64,000 bases of DNA from Lentzea xinjiangensis (GTDB lineage Bacteria > Actinomycetota > Actinomycetes > Mycobacteriales > Pseudonocardiaceae): NCBI RefSeq assembly GCF_900110955.1, contig NZ_FOFR01000005.1:1-64000 (forward strand). The letters are read 5' to 3'. The translations under genes and the position numbers were made by a program. Below the pieces are notes generated by a model. That model worked only from the letters and a program-made list of their open reading frames with translations. It ran no database searches and was not told the origin of the DNA. Within the stretch, counting starts at the first letter, position 1, and each line of letters starts with the position of its first letter. Positions 7,734-16,407 of this stretch are shown piece by piece.

Positions 7734-10700
7734 TCAGGCGAGGGTGATCGCGTACAGCTCCACCCGCGGGTCGTCCGGCAGCGTCACCGAACGCACCGTC
7801 TTCGTCGCGTCCAGGCGCAACGACTGGCCGAACAACCGGACCGGCGGCCCGTCGACGCCCTGCCCCGCCTTGATCCGGTGCGGCATCTCCAGCACGGCGA
7901 GCCCGCCGCCCGCCCAGTCGGGCACCGTGGCCGCCACCTCGGCCGAGGTGCCGTCGGTGTACCAGACGGTGAACCCGGCGGACACCGGGCCGTTGTGCGA
8001 CGACCCCACGAAGTGCAGCCAGGAGAACTGGCCGCCCGGCAGCAGCAGGGCCTGCCCCCGCGCCTCCACGAAGTTCGGCGCGGTACCGGTCGGATCCGGT
8101 GCCTGGTAGGTGATGCCGCCCCACGTCACGGGCCCCTTGGCGGGCAGCAGGGCGGCGTCGTAGCTCCAGCCGCCGCCGTCGAAGTCACCGGACGCGGAGT
8201 CGGCGACCGTGGCGGTGCCGTCGTGGTTGAGCTCCGGCGTCACGTCGACCGAGCACGTCGAGAACGCGCACACCGCGGCCGGTTTGATCTCGATGACGGC
8301 CTTCACCGCCACCGACTCGACCCGCGCGGACACCTCGTAGGAGCCCGGAGCCGCACCGGCGGGCACCGACACCGTCAGCGGCACCGTCCTCTGCGTGGGC
8401 AGGTGCCGCGACACGATGACGAACGGCCTGGCGCCGCTCACCTGCCAGCCGGCGGGCGCGGTCACCTCCGGCCGCACGGACGTCGCGCCCGGCGCCTGCG
8501 CCAGCACGTCGAGCTGCAGCGTCAGCGACTGCGCGGCGTCCGAGGTAGGCAGCACGATCTCGGAGTTGCGCAGCGACGCGGACACCGCCCGGCGCGGGTC
8601 GGCGTTGCCGTCGTTGAGCGACGGCGGCTCGTCCGAACGCCCGGTGCCCCACGACGACGGCTTCGAGGACACCTCGTGGGTGAGCTTCCCGCCGCGCTGC
8701 AACGAGGTCCACGACAGCCAGGTCTTGCGGACGTCGCGGCCGCCGAAGGACACGCTCTTGATGTAGCGGTTGGTGTCGGAGACCCCGCGCGCCGACACGG
8801 TCAGCGTCCCGCCCTGGGTGCCGTGCTGTCCGATCCGGACGGTGGCCGACTCGAACTGCGGCGAGGACAGCGCGAGGAAGTCGGCCCCGTTGAACGTCGG
8901 GTACAGGCCCAGCGACGAGAAGACGTACCAGGCCGACATCGTGCCCAGGTCGTCGTTGCCGGTCATGCCGTCCGGTCCCGTGGTGAACAGGGTCATCGCC
9001 GCGCGCACGACCGTCGCGGTCTTCGACGGCGTGCCCGTCCACAGGTACATGTACGGCGCGAGCAGGTCGGGCTCGTTGTTCGGGTTGTAGGTCGGCTTGC
9101 CGTAGTAGTCGTACGGCTCGGTGATCCAGTCCTTCCGCGCGGTGCCCGCCGGGTCCACGAGCAGCTTGCCGTAGGCGAAGAACGAGTCGAGCCGCTTCTC
9201 CGTCTCCCGGCGGCCGCCCATCAGCGACACCAGTCCGGCCGGGTCCTGCGGGACGAGCCACTGGTACTGGTAGGCGCCGCCCTCGTGGAACTGGTGCGAG
9301 GCGTCGACGGGGTTGTACGGCGTGAGCCACGTGCCGGCGGTGGTCCGCGGCCGGAACTGGCCGATGGAGGAGTCCCACAGGTTGCGGTACCACTGGCCGC
9401 GGTCGGCGAACAGGCGCGCGTCCTCCCGCTTGCCCAGGCCCTTGGCCATCAACGCGAGCGACGCGTCCGCCGCCGAGTACTCCAGCGTGGCCGAGGCCGG
9501 GTGCACGCAGTCGTTGTCGCCGCCCTTGTGCGCGCAGTCCTCGCCGAGCTCCAGACCGGACGGGATGTAGCCGCGGTCGGAGTAGTACCGCACGCCCGAG
9601 CGGCCGTTGTAGGGCGAGTCGGCGGGCGGCAGTGACAGGGCGTTCTTGCGCAACAGCTGGTAGGTCTCCTCCTCGTACCCGCGCAGCAGCCCCTTCGACC
9701 AGGCCTCGACGAGGAACGGCGTGACCGGGTCGCCGGTCATGATGTTGGTCTCGGAGGAGGCCAGCGCCCAGCGCGGCAGCCACCCCCCGTCCCGGCCGCT
9801 GGCCACGACGGACAGCGCGACGTCCCGGGCCACGCGGGGTTCGAGGATCTGCAAGAGCTGGTTCTGCGGCCGGTAGGTGTCCCAGAGCGAGAAGTTCTGG
9901 TAGGGCGTGAAGCCCGACGCCGTGCGCACCTGGTTGTCGAAGCCCAGGTACTTGCCGTCGACGTCACCGGCGAGGTTCGGGTGCAGCACCGAGTGGTAGA
10001 GCGCGGTGTAGAAGGCGACCTGCCGGTCGCGCGGCCCGCCGGACACCCGCACGGCGTCCAGCTGCTTCTTCCACACCTCCTTCGCGGCGTTGACCGTGCC
10101 GTCGAAGTCGTAGGTGGGAGCCTCCGCCGCGAGGTTCTTCCGCGCGCCGTCGAGGCCGGTGTAGGACAGGCCGATCTTGAGCACCACGTCGCGGTCGGCC
10201 GAGGCGTCGAAGGTCACCCAGGCGCCGTTCCCGCCGGTGCCGGCGGCGTCCCGCGAGCCGGGCGTGGGAGCGTTCCCCCGCCAGGAGCCGAACGACGCGA
10301 ACGGCCGGTCGAACGACGCCGTGAAGTACACGGTGTGCTCGTCCTTGCCCGCGCAGAACCGGCCGTTGCGCACCCGGCCCTCGATGGTCCGGTCACCGAC
10401 GACGTGGATCTCCGAGTCGAGCACGGTCTGGTTGGACCGCCCGGTGTTGAACAGCACGTTGGCCGCGCCGGAGGCGGGGAACGTGTAGCGCTGCCAGCCC
10501 GTCCGCTGCGTGGCCGTGACCTCGGCGTTCACCCCGTACCGGGACAGCCCGACCCGGTAGTAGCCGGGCTGCGCGGCTTCGTCCGAATGGCTGAAGTCCG
10601 ACTTGTAAGCGTTGATGTCAACGTTGTCAACGGACCCGACTGTCGGCATGACCGGCAGCTCGCCCATGACGCCGCAGCCCACGCCGGACAGGTGCGTCTG

Positions 10701-10928
10701 CGAGAAGCCGTAGATGGAGGTGGCCTTGTAGTCGTACCCGCCCTGCCCTCCCGTGTCCGGGCTGACCTGCACCATCCCGAACGGCACCGAGGCGCCCGGG
10801 AAGGTGTTGCCGAAGTTCTGCGTCCCCACGAAGGGGTTGACCAGGGACGAGGGCTCCTCGTCGGCCTGAGCCGCTTGCGCAGGGACTGTTAACGCCAGTA
10901 ACAGTCCGGCTACCACCAGTGTCCGCAT
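7734..10928 (-). CDS. Secreted GH92 alpha-mannosidase
   Basis: The protein has 1,064 residues with a Sec signal peptide (MRTLVVAGLLLALTVPAQA). The GH92 signature series is present: VNPFVGTQNFGNTFPGASVP at the N-terminus, GYYRVGLSRYGV, YHSVLHPNL, SLWDTYRPQNQLLQI, FHEGGAYQYQWLVPQD (the Glu-containing catalytic segment) and TGNDDLGTMSAWYVFSSLGL. GH92 enzymes are Ca-dependent exo-alpha-mannosidases acting on yeast or host N-glycan mannans. After about residue 760 come an Ig-like NEW3-type domain (TSVRPEVTAPAGWQV) and a C-terminal carbohydrate-binding-like beta domain. It fits the glycan-degrading neighbourhood and ends at the strong hairpin at 7626-7667. Confidence 0.95.
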   Translation of the reverse strand: MRTLVVAGLLLALTVPAQAAQADEEPSSLVNPFVGTQNFGNTFPGASVPFGMVQVSPDTGGQGGYDYKATSIYGFSQTHLSGVGCGVMGELPVMPTVGSVDNVDINAYKSDFSHSDEAAQPGYYRVGLSRYGVNAEVTATQRTGWQRYTFPASGAANVLFNTGRSNQTVLDSEIHVVGDRTIEGRVRNGRFCAGKDEHTVYFTASFDRPFASFGSWRGNAPTPGSRDAAGTGGNGAWVTFDASADRDVVLKIGLSYTGLDGARKNLAAEAPTYDFDGTVNAAKEVWKKQLDAVRVSGGPRDRQVAFYTALYHSVLHPNLAGDVDGKYLGFDNQVRTASGFTPYQNFSLWDTYRPQNQLLQILEPRVARDVALSVVASGRDGGWLPRWALASSETNIMTGDPVTPFLVEAWSKGLLRGYEEETYQLLRKNALSLPPADSPYNGRSGVRYYSDRGYIPSGLELGEDCAHKGGDNDCVHPASATLEYSAADASLALMAKGLGKREDARLFADRGQWYRNLWDSSIGQFRPRTTAGTWLTPYNPVDASHQFHEGGAYQYQWLVPQDPAGLVSLMGGRRETEKRLDSFFAYGKLLVDPAGTARKDWITEPYDYYGKPTYNPNNEPDLLAPYMYLWTGTPSKTATVVRAAMTLFTTGPDGMTGNDDLGTMSAWYVFSSLGLYPTFNGADFLALSSPQFESATVRIGQHGTQGGTLTVSARGVSDTNRYIKSVSFGGRDVRKTWLSWTSLQRGGKLTHEVSSKPSSWGTGRSDEPPSLNDGNADPRRAVSASLRNSEIVLPTSDAAQSLTLQLDVLAQAPGATSVRPEVTAPAGWQVSGARPFVIVSRHLPTQRTVPLTVSVPAGAAPGSYEVSARVESVAVKAVIEIKPAAVCAFSTCSVDVTPELNHDGTATVADSASGDFDGGGWSYDAALLPAKGPVTWGGITYQAPDPTGTAPNFVEARGQALLLPGGQFSWLHFVGSSHNGPVSAGFTVWYTDGTSAEVAATVPDWAGGGLAVLEMPHRIKAGQGVDGPPVRLFGQSLRLDATKTVRSVTLPDDPRVELYAITLA

Positions 10929-11001
10929 GAGAGGCAGTATTGCCTGATCGGCGCGTCGCCGACACCCCCCGCAAGTGCCGGCGACGCGGTGCGAGCCGTT
11001 C

Positions 11002-11436
11002 CTAGCAGCGTTTGGTGGAGTAAGCGATGAAGTTGTCGTCCTGCTGAACGCTGACCATGCCGTAGGCGGCGGTGCACTTGGACAACGTGTCGGCCGGCTT
11101 GCCCCACAGCTCCACAGGATCGAACTGGTTGCTGTTGCCGCCCTTGTAGGAGTCCGGGGTGCTGTCGCTCGAGCTGCTGTAGACGGCGATCGCGGTCTGC
11201 GTGATCCAGTGACGGCCCGTGGCGCGGAAGCTCTCCCACACGTAGACGTAGGAGTAGTTCGACCCGCACCCGGCGAACTGCTTCACCGAGGCGATGGTGT
11301 CGCCTCGCCACTTGACGTGCCCGGTCGACCCGATCTGCGCGGCGCTGGCGCAGCCGGGCGGCGTCTCCGCGGTGGCGACACCGGGAAAGACGAAACCGAG
11401 CAGCACGAGCGCGACGGCGATGATTCCCCTCTTCAT
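11002..11436 (-). CDS. Small secreted hypothetical protein
   Basis: The protein has 144 residues from ATG 11436, which gives a standard signal peptide (MKRGIIAVALVLLGFVFPGVATA). The open frame extends upstream, but that part is not signal-like. A start two codons before MIPR is also possible (MMIPRMKRG). The mature protein has four cysteines (C at the mature N-terminus, in FAGCGSN, SKCTA and the last residue), so disulfides are likely. The sequence VYVWESFRATGRHWITQT is unfamiliar to me. It is divergent from the VOC gene. Function is unknown. Confidence 0.65.
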   Translation of the reverse strand: MKRGIIAVALVLLGFVFPGVATAETPPGCASAAQIGSTGHVKWRGDTIASVKQFAGCGSNYSYVYVWESFRATGRHWITQTAIAVYSSSSDSTPDSYKGGNSNQFDPVELWGKPADTLSKCTAAYGMVSVQQDDNFIAYSTKRC

Positions 11437-11494
11437 GCGGGGAATCATCATGATCGGCGCTGACAACTCCCTGACACGCGAGTAGGCATGACAC

Positions 11495-11878
11495 ATGCCC
11501 GTGCAGCTCAACCACACCATCGTCCACGCCACCGACCAGGAACGCTCGGCGCGCTTCCTCACCGAGCTCCTCGGCCTGCCGGACCCGGTCCGCTTCGGCC
11601 CGTTCCTCGTCGTCGAGGTCGCGAACGGCGTCTCCCTCGACTACCTGACCAGCCAGGCCCCGATCACCGGGCAGCACTACGCGTTCCTGGTGACCGAGGA
11701 GGAGTTCGACCAGATCTTCGGCCGCATCCGGGAACGCGGCCTCGACCACTGGGCCGACCCGCACCACTCGCAACCCGGCCGGATCAACCACCACGACGGC
11801 GGACGCGGCGTCTACTGGGACGACCCGGACGGCCACGCGCTGGAGATCATCACCAGGCCCTACGGCTCCGGCGCCTAG
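11495..11878 (+). CDS. VOC-family (glyoxalase/dioxygenase superfamily) protein
   Basis: This 127-residue single-domain protein begins LNHTIVHATDQERSARFLTE, the usual first beta-alpha unit of the vicinal-oxygen-chelate fold, and ends GVYWDDPDGHALEIITRPYG, the canonical metal-ligand Glu region. His8, His in GQHYAFLV and Glu in HALEII are candidate metal ligands. Members include glyoxalase, bleomycin-binding proteins and dioxygenases; the substrate cannot be assigned. It is followed within 25 bases by a DasR-like box belonging to the chitinase gene. Confidence 0.85.
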   Translation: MPVQLNHTIVHATDQERSARFLTELLGLPDPVRFGPFLVVEVANGVSLDYLTSQAPITGQHYAFLVTEEEFDQIFGRIRERGLDHWADPHHSQPGRINHHDGGRGVYWDDPDGHALEIITRPYGSGA

Positions 11879-11898
11879 ACCAACCGGCTCAACCCGGC

Positions 11899-11914
11899 AA
11901 AGGTATAGACCACC
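11899..11914. promoter_or_regulatory. DasR-responsive element (dre)-like box upstream of chitinase 1
   Basis: The 16 bases match 12 of 16 positions of the published Streptomyces DasR consensus ACTGGTCTAGACCACT, with the core GGTATAGACCAC. The site is about 80 bases upstream of the GH19 start at 11994. DasR is a GntR-family repressor released by glucosamine-6-phosphate. It is weaker than the two boxes before the second chitinase. Confidence 0.5.
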
Positions 11915-11993
11915 TCTTGTGCTCGGAGTCCTTCCCTGCCACCGTGAGAGCGGTAACACAGTGGGCGCGCCGATGCTCCGAGGAGTTGGTCCC

Positions 11994-12683
11994 ATGTTCA
12001 GGACACGCGCCGCCGCCCTGATCGTCGCGTTGCTCGGCGTCCTCACGCCCGCGCAACCGGCGACGGCGGCGCCCTTCATCGTCACCGAGGCGCAGTTCAA
12101 CCAGATGTTCCCGTCCCGCAACGGCTTTTACACCTACAGCGGCCTGAGGAACGCGATGAGCTCGTTCGGCTCGTTCGCGAACCAGGGCAGCGAGACGGTG
12201 AAGAAGCAGGAACTGGCGGCGTTCCTCGCGAACGTCTCGCACGAGACCGGCGGGCTCGTGCACATCCGCGAGATCAACCAGAGCGGCGACTACTGCGACG
12301 AGAGCCAGTCGTACGGTTGCCCCGCCGGAACCAGGGCCTACTACGGCCGCGGCCCGATCCAGTTGTCGTGGAACTTCAACTACAAGGCCGCGGGCGACCA
12401 CCTGGGTCTCAACCTGCTGAACAACCCCGACCAGGTGGCCACCAACGCCACGACGTCGTGGAAAACCGCCATCTGGTACTGGATGACGCAGCACGGTCCC
12501 GGCACGATGACCCCGCACAACGCCATGGTCGGCTCGCGCGGGTTCGGCCAGACCATCCGCAGCATCAACGGTTCCCTGGAGTGCGACGGGAAGAACCCCG
12601 GCACGGTGGAGAGCCGCGTCTCGAAGTACCGGCAGTTCACCGGGATCATCGGCGTGGCCCAGGGGTCGAACCTCTACTGCTGA
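11994..12683 (+). CDS. Secreted GH19 chitinase, catalytic domain only
   Basis: The protein has 229 residues from ATG 11994, chosen because CGAGGAG lies 8 bases upstream and a normal signal peptide follows (MFRTRAAALIVALLGVL ... ATAA). The catalytic domain FIVTEAQFNQMFP to the end contains SHETGG and REIN, giving the catalytic pair E84 and E93 at the 9-residue spacing of Streptomyces GH19 enzymes. AYYGRGPIQLSWNFNY is the substrate-cleft signature. There is no chitin-binding module, unlike the next gene. It should endo-hydrolyse chitin extracellularly. Confidence 0.93.
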   Translation: MFRTRAAALIVALLGVLTPAQPATAAPFIVTEAQFNQMFPSRNGFYTYSGLRNAMSSFGSFANQGSETVKKQELAAFLANVSHETGGLVHIREINQSGDYCDESQSYGCPAGTRAYYGRGPIQLSWNFNYKAAGDHLGLNLLNNPDQVATNATTSWKTAIWYWMTQHGPGTMTPHNAMVGSRGFGQTIRSINGSLECDGKNPGTVESRVSKYRQFTGIIGVAQGSNLYC

Positions 12684-12693
12684 CCGCGGGCAG

Positions 12694-12709
12694 AATGGTC
12701 TAGACCCTT
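12694..12709. promoter_or_regulatory. dre-like box 1 upstream of chitinase 2
   Basis: AATGGTCTAGACCCTT matches 13 of 16 positions of the DasR consensus, including the full palindromic core GGTCTAGACC. It lies 11 bases after the stop of chitinase 1 and one base before a second box, forming a tandem pair. Confidence 0.65.
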
Positions 12710-12710
12710 G

Positions 12711-12726
12711 ACTGGTCTGGACCACT
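12711..12726. promoter_or_regulatory. dre-like box 2 upstream of chitinase 2
   Basis: ACTGGTCTGGACCACT matches 15 of 16 positions of the DasR consensus. With box 1 it makes a tandem operator 70-100 bases before the chitinase 2 start. This resembles the paired repeats found in Streptomyces chitinase promoters. Confidence 0.8.
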
Positions 12727-12796
12727 GCTGCGAACCTCGGCACTGTTCACGTCCTTGTTCCATCCGAAGCGCACAGGCTCCAGGAGTGGAGGACTT

Positions 12797-13867
12797 TTGC
12801 TGAAAAAACGCATCTTGGCGTCTCTCGCGGCGGGTGTGATGGCGGCGGCATTGGCCGTCATCGCACCGACCGCCCCGTCCCAGGCGGAGGTGTCCGCGCA
12901 GGCGTGCACGTTCACCGACTGGGCGCAGGGCCAGTGGTACACCGCCGGTTCCATCGTGAGGTTCGAAGGCGCGTACTACATCGCCGAGCACGACAATCCC
13001 GGCTACAGCCCGACGGTCTCCACCTGGTACTGGGAGCCGACGAGCTGCGACGGCGGCGGAGCCCCCGGCGGGGGCGGTTGCACGTTCACCGACTGGGTGC
13101 AGGGCCAGTGGTACACCGCCGGCTCCATCGTCCGGTTCGAGGGCAACTACTACATCGCCGAGCACGACAACCCGGGCTACAGCCCCACGGTCTCCACCTG
13201 GTACTGGGAGCCGACGAGCTGTGACGGCGGCGGCGGCGGAAACCCCGGCGGCGGCAGCTTCGTCGTCAGCGAAGCCCAGTTCAACCAGATGTTCCCGGGG
13301 CGCAACAGCTTCTACTCCTACAGCGGGCTCGTGGACGCGATGAACTCGTTCCCCGCGTTCGCCAAGACGGGCAGCGACACCGTCAAGAAGCAGGAAGCCG
13401 CGGCGTTCCTCGCGAACGCGTCCCACGAGACCGGTGGCCTGGTCCACATCCGTGAGATCAACCAGGGCAACGACCTCTGCGACGAGAGCCGCCCCTACGG
13501 CTGCCCGGCCGGCACCTACGCCTACTACGGCCGCGGCCCGATCCAGCTGTCGTGGAACTTCAACTACAAGGCCGCGGGCGACTACCTGGGTCTCAACCTG
13601 CTGAACAACCCCGACCAGGTGGCCACCAACTCCGCGACCGCGTGGAAGACGGCGCTCTGGTACTGGACCACCCAGACCGGGCCGGGCACCATGACGCCGC
13701 ACGCGGCGATGGTCAACTCGCGTGGTTTCGGCGAGACGATCCGCAGCATCAACGGTTCGCTCGAGTGCAACGGCGGCAACCCCGGCCAGGTCCAAAGCCG
13801 CGTCACGAAGTACCAGCAGATCACCGGGATCCTCGGGGTGACCCCCGGCGGGAACCTGTACTGCTAG
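12797..13867 (+). CDS. Secreted GH19 chitinase with two N-terminal CBM5/12-type chitin-binding modules
   Basis: Two near-identical ~45-residue modules (CTFTDWAQGQWYTAGSIVRF and CTFTDWVQGQWYTAGSIVRF, each ending WYWEPTSC) are typical ChiC/CBM5/12 units. They are joined by Gly-rich linkers to a GH19 domain closely related to chitinase 1 (SHETGG and REIN catalytic glutamates, YYGRGPIQLSWNFNY). The start is uncertain: TTG 12797 or CTG 12800 follows GGAGGA and gives a standard signal peptide (LKKRILASLAAGVMAAALAV); ATG 12755 in the same frame would add 14 residues. The two modules are nearly identical at DNA level, indicating recent duplication. The tandem dre boxes should control it. Confidence 0.9.
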   Translation: MLKKRILASLAAGVMAAALAVIAPTAPSQAEVSAQACTFTDWAQGQWYTAGSIVRFEGAYYIAEHDNPGYSPTVSTWYWEPTSCDGGGAPGGGGCTFTDWVQGQWYTAGSIVRFEGNYYIAEHDNPGYSPTVSTWYWEPTSCDGGGGGNPGGGSFVVSEAQFNQMFPGRNSFYSYSGLVDAMNSFPAFAKTGSDTVKKQEAAAFLANASHETGGLVHIREINQGNDLCDESRPYGCPAGTYAYYGRGPIQLSWNFNYKAAGDYLGLNLLNNPDQVATNSATAWKTALWYWTTQTGPGTMTPHAAMVNSRGFGETIRSINGSLECNGGNPGQVQSRVTKYQQITGILGVTPGGNLYC

Positions 13868-13920
13868 AGGTCGGCCCCACCGGGACTTGAGGTGTCCTGG
13901 TCCGGCCACAGCTTGACTGC

Positions 13921-14409
13921 ATGACCATGGAGCTCGACGAACTGCTGCACGAGCTGAACGACCAGCGCAGGACCTTCCGCGTCACCGTGCGGGGTCTGAC
14001 CGCGGCTGACGCGGTCAAGCGCACGACCGTCAGCGAGCTCACGCTGGGTGGGTTGCTCAAGCACCTCACCCGGTGTGAGCGCACCTGGACGCACGTCCTC
14101 ACCGAGCGGCCCCTCCCGCCTCCCGGCATGCTGGACCACGACCAGTACACCTGGTCCGGCCACGACTTCGAGGCGCTGCTCGCGTCCTACGACGAAGCGG
14201 TGCGCGCGACCGACGAGGCCGTGCGCACCGCTTCGCTGGACAAGCTCGTCGCACTGCCGCCCGCGCCGTGGGACCCGCACCCGGAACCCCTGTCCGTCCG
14301 GCGCATCGTGCTGCACCTGATCCGGGAGACCGCGCAGCACGCGGGCCACGCCGACATCATCAGGGAGGCCCTGGACGGTCAGTCGTCCACCGCGGCCCTG
14401 TACGAGTGA
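13921..14409 (+). CDS. DinB-like (DUF664) protein
   Basis: This 162-residue four-helix-bundle protein shows the DinB/YfiT/DUF664 pattern: LLKHLTRCERTW in the first helix pair and a C-terminal HLIRETAQHAGHADIIREAL with the conserved His residues of the metal site. Relatives include mycothiol- or bacillithiol-dependent transferases; this subgroup is uncharacterised. The start may be ATG 13921 or ATG 13927. The stop sits inside a short tandem repeat shared with the convergent mycoredoxin gene. Confidence 0.8.
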   Translation: MTMELDELLHELNDQRRTFRVTVRGLTAADAVKRTTVSELTLGGLLKHLTRCERTWTHVLTERPLPPPGMLDHDQYTWSGHDFEALLASYDEAVRATDEAVRTASLDKLVALPPAPWDPHPEPLSVRRIVLHLIRETAQHAGHADIIREALDGQSSTAALYE

Positions 14410-14414
14410 CAGTT

Positions 14415-14446
14415 CAGGACGAGTGACGGCCCAGGACGAGTGACGG
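14415..14446. repeat. Short tandem repeat between convergent genes
   Basis: CAGGACGAGTGACGG occurs twice (14415-14429 and 14432-14446, 17-base period). A degenerate third copy, TACGAGTGACAG, covers the DinB stop codon. It probably arose by slippage. I see no hairpin here. Confidence 0.6.
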
Positions 14447-14449
14447 CGC

Positions 14450-14695
14450 TCAGGCCGCGAGCTGTTCCTTGACCTGGGCGAGCGACGGGTTGGTGAGCGC
14501 CGTGCCGTTCGGGAAGTGCACGGTCGGCACCGTGCGGTTGCCGCCGTTCACGCTCATCACGAAGTCCGCCGCACCGGGCGTCTCCTCGATGTTGATCTCG
14601 ACGTACTCGATGCCCTCTCGGTCGAGCGAGCTCTTCAGGATCCGGCAGTAGCCGCACCACGAGGTGGAGTAGACGGTCAGCTGGTCGGGGGCCAT
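14450..14695 (-). CDS. mrx1: Mycoredoxin (glutaredoxin-fold thiol reductase)
   Basis: The protein has 81 residues from ATG 14695, which has GAGGAG about 8 bases upstream; upstream in-frame ATGs are not needed. The active site is WCGYC (Cys14, Cys17), as in Mycobacterium Mrx1, and the cis-proline region is NRTVPTVHF. Mycoredoxin reduces mycothiol mixed disulfides (MSSM) in the cytosol of actinobacteria, which agrees with the inferred host lineage. Confidence 0.85.
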   Translation of the reverse strand: MAPDQLTVYSTSWCGYCRILKSSLDREGIEYVEINIEETPGAADFVMSVNGGNRTVPTVHFPNGTALTNPSLAQVKEQLAA

Positions 14696-15010
14696 CAGGG
14701 CGCACTCCTCGTCGTCGGGTGAAGTCATCAGTGTCAACGCCCGGCGGGGACGGCTTCTTCCCGGGGTGGCGCTGTGCCCCGCGCCACTCGGGCGGCCGGA
14801 TCGTCAGACAATCGTCAGGTCAATTCCCGACACGGTGAGTGAGCATTGGTTCGCGCACGCCGCGAAATTTCGGGCGTGCAATTCGTCGTGCATCTCGGCG
14901 AAAGTCACCCACCATTTCAGTCACCCAATCGGCGGCCCGTCACCACGCGGAGTTTCCGATATCGTCTGCATTCCGCCGCCGCTACCGCACCTCGGAAAGA
15001 AAGGCTGGCC
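14696..15010. other. Intergenic region upstream of DUF4360 pair, with an extended palindrome
   Basis: The region contains no convincing gene. Its notable element is an imperfect palindrome at 14855-14879 (arms GCACGCC/GGCGTGC around CGAAATTTCG), noticeably AT-richer at its centre than its surroundings. It may be a regulator site or transcript hairpin for the downstream DUF4360 genes. AAAGAAAGG just before 15011 is a purine-rich ribosome site. Confidence 0.4.
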
Positions 15011-15634
15011 ATGCTGAAAACGGTGGCGGCTACCGCCCTCGCGCTGTCCGCGGTCCTGACCGCGCCCGCCGCGAACGCGGTCGCAGACGTTCCCGATTTC
15101 GTCACGATCGATGTGGTCACCGTGAACGGTTCCGGTTGTCCCGCCGGCACCGCCGCGGTCGCGGCCGCGGACGACCGCACGGCGTTCACGGTCACCTACA
15201 GCCAGTACCTCGCCCAGGCGGGGCAGGGCTCCGGTCCCACCGACTTCCGCAAGAACTGCCAGCTCAACATCAAGGTGAGCTACCCGCAGGGCTTCACGTT
15301 CGGCATCGCGCAGGCGGACTACCGCGGTTTCGCCCACCTGCAGCAGGGTGCCACCGGAACGGAAAAGGGGAGCTACTACTTCCAGGGCATGTCCCAGGGT
15401 TCGAGCCGCACCCACAACTTCTCCGGCCCGAAGAGCGACAACTGGCAGGCGACCGACCGCGCCCAGGTGTCGGAAATCGTCTACGCGCCCTGCGGAGAAG
15501 TCCGCAACCTGAACATCAACACCGAACTGCGCGTGAACGCGGGAACCGCGTCGAAGGCCAACAGCTTCATGACGATGGATTCCACCGACAGCAGTGTGAG
15601 CACGAAGTACCAGTTCTCCTGGAAGCGCTGCTGA
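15011..15634 (+). CDS. Secreted DUF4360 protein, copy 1
   Basis: The protein has 207 residues from ATG 15011, with a signal peptide ending near ANAVA. The mature part carries the DUF4360 pattern: VTVNGSGCPAGTAAVA, FTVTYSQYLAQAG, FRKNCQLNIKVSYPQGF, YYFQGMSQ and a final C-rich YQFSWKRC. Four conserved cysteines suggest two disulfides. DUF4360 proteins are small secreted beta proteins of bacteria and fungi without an established function. A paralogue follows 58 bases downstream in the same orientation. Confidence 0.9.
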   Translation: MLKTVAATALALSAVLTAPAANAVADVPDFVTIDVVTVNGSGCPAGTAAVAAADDRTAFTVTYSQYLAQAGQGSGPTDFRKNCQLNIKVSYPQGFTFGIAQADYRGFAHLQQGATGTEKGSYYFQGMSQGSSRTHNFSGPKSDNWQATDRAQVSEIVYAPCGEVRNLNINTELRVNAGTASKANSFMTMDSTDSSVSTKYQFSWKRC

Positions 15635-15692
15635 CTCCAGGCACCAATGCCGCCGCCCGTTCATCGTCGGACCCCAGACGGAAAGGTGCCCC

Positions 15693-16337
15693 ATGTTCAC
15701 CACACTGGCCGCGGCCGCCCTCGCGTTGTCGACGATCATCATCCCGCCGGGCGGCGCCCCCGGCGACACTCCCCCGCCGGACCACATCACCATCGACGTC
15801 GTCACGATCAACGGGTCCGGCTGCCGGCCGGGAACGGCCGCGGTCGCCGTCAGCCCGGACAACAAGGCGTTCACCGTCACCTACAGCGAGTTCATGGCGC
15901 AGGTCGGTCCGCAGGCGCTGCCGACCGACTTCCGCAAGAACTGCCAGCTGAACCTGCGCGTCAACGTGCCGTCCGGCTTCACCTACGGCATCGCGTCGAC
16001 CGACTACCGCGGTTTCGCGCACCTCGAGCGCGGCGCCACGGCCCTGGAGAAGGCCAACTACTACTTCCAGGGCATGTCGCAGACCGAGTACAAGCAGCAC
16101 AACTACAAGGGTCCGTTCAGCGACGACTGGCAGGCGACGGACACGACCGACGTGGCCGCGATCGTCTACCACCCCTGCGGCGAGAAGAGAAATTTCAACA
16201 TCAACACAGAGCTGCGGGTCATGGCGGGCACGTCCGACCCGAAGAAGGTCACCAGCTTCATCGCGATGGACTCCACCGACGGGTCCATCGAGACGACCTA
16301 CCACTTCGCGTGGAAGACCTGCCCGCCCAAGCCGTAG
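15693..16337 (+). CDS. Secreted DUF4360 protein, copy 2
   Basis: This 214-residue paralogue of the preceding gene keeps the same blocks (TINGSGCRPGTAAVAV, FRKNCQLNLRVNVPSGF, YYFQGMSQTEYKQHNY, INTELRV). The signal peptide is short (MFTTLAAAALALSTIII), followed by a Gly/Pro-rich linker, so export is likely but less certain than for copy 1. GGAAAGG precedes the start. The pair is a tandem duplication with clear divergence. A perfect 22-base hairpin terminator lies about 70 bases downstream. Confidence 0.88.
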   Translation: MFTTLAAAALALSTIIIPPGGAPGDTPPPDHITIDVVTINGSGCRPGTAAVAVSPDNKAFTVTYSEFMAQVGPQALPTDFRKNCQLNLRVNVPSGFTYGIASTDYRGFAHLERGATALEKANYYFQGMSQTEYKQHNYKGPFSDDWQATDTTDVAAIVYHPCGEKRNFNINTELRVMAGTSDPKKVTSFIAMDSTDGSIETTYHFAWKTCPPKP

Positions 16338-16407
16338 CGGCTCCGCCCGGCGGCCTGCGCGGGCCTGCCGGTCGACGCCCGCGGATGATCAACGCATGCC
16401 CCGGAGC

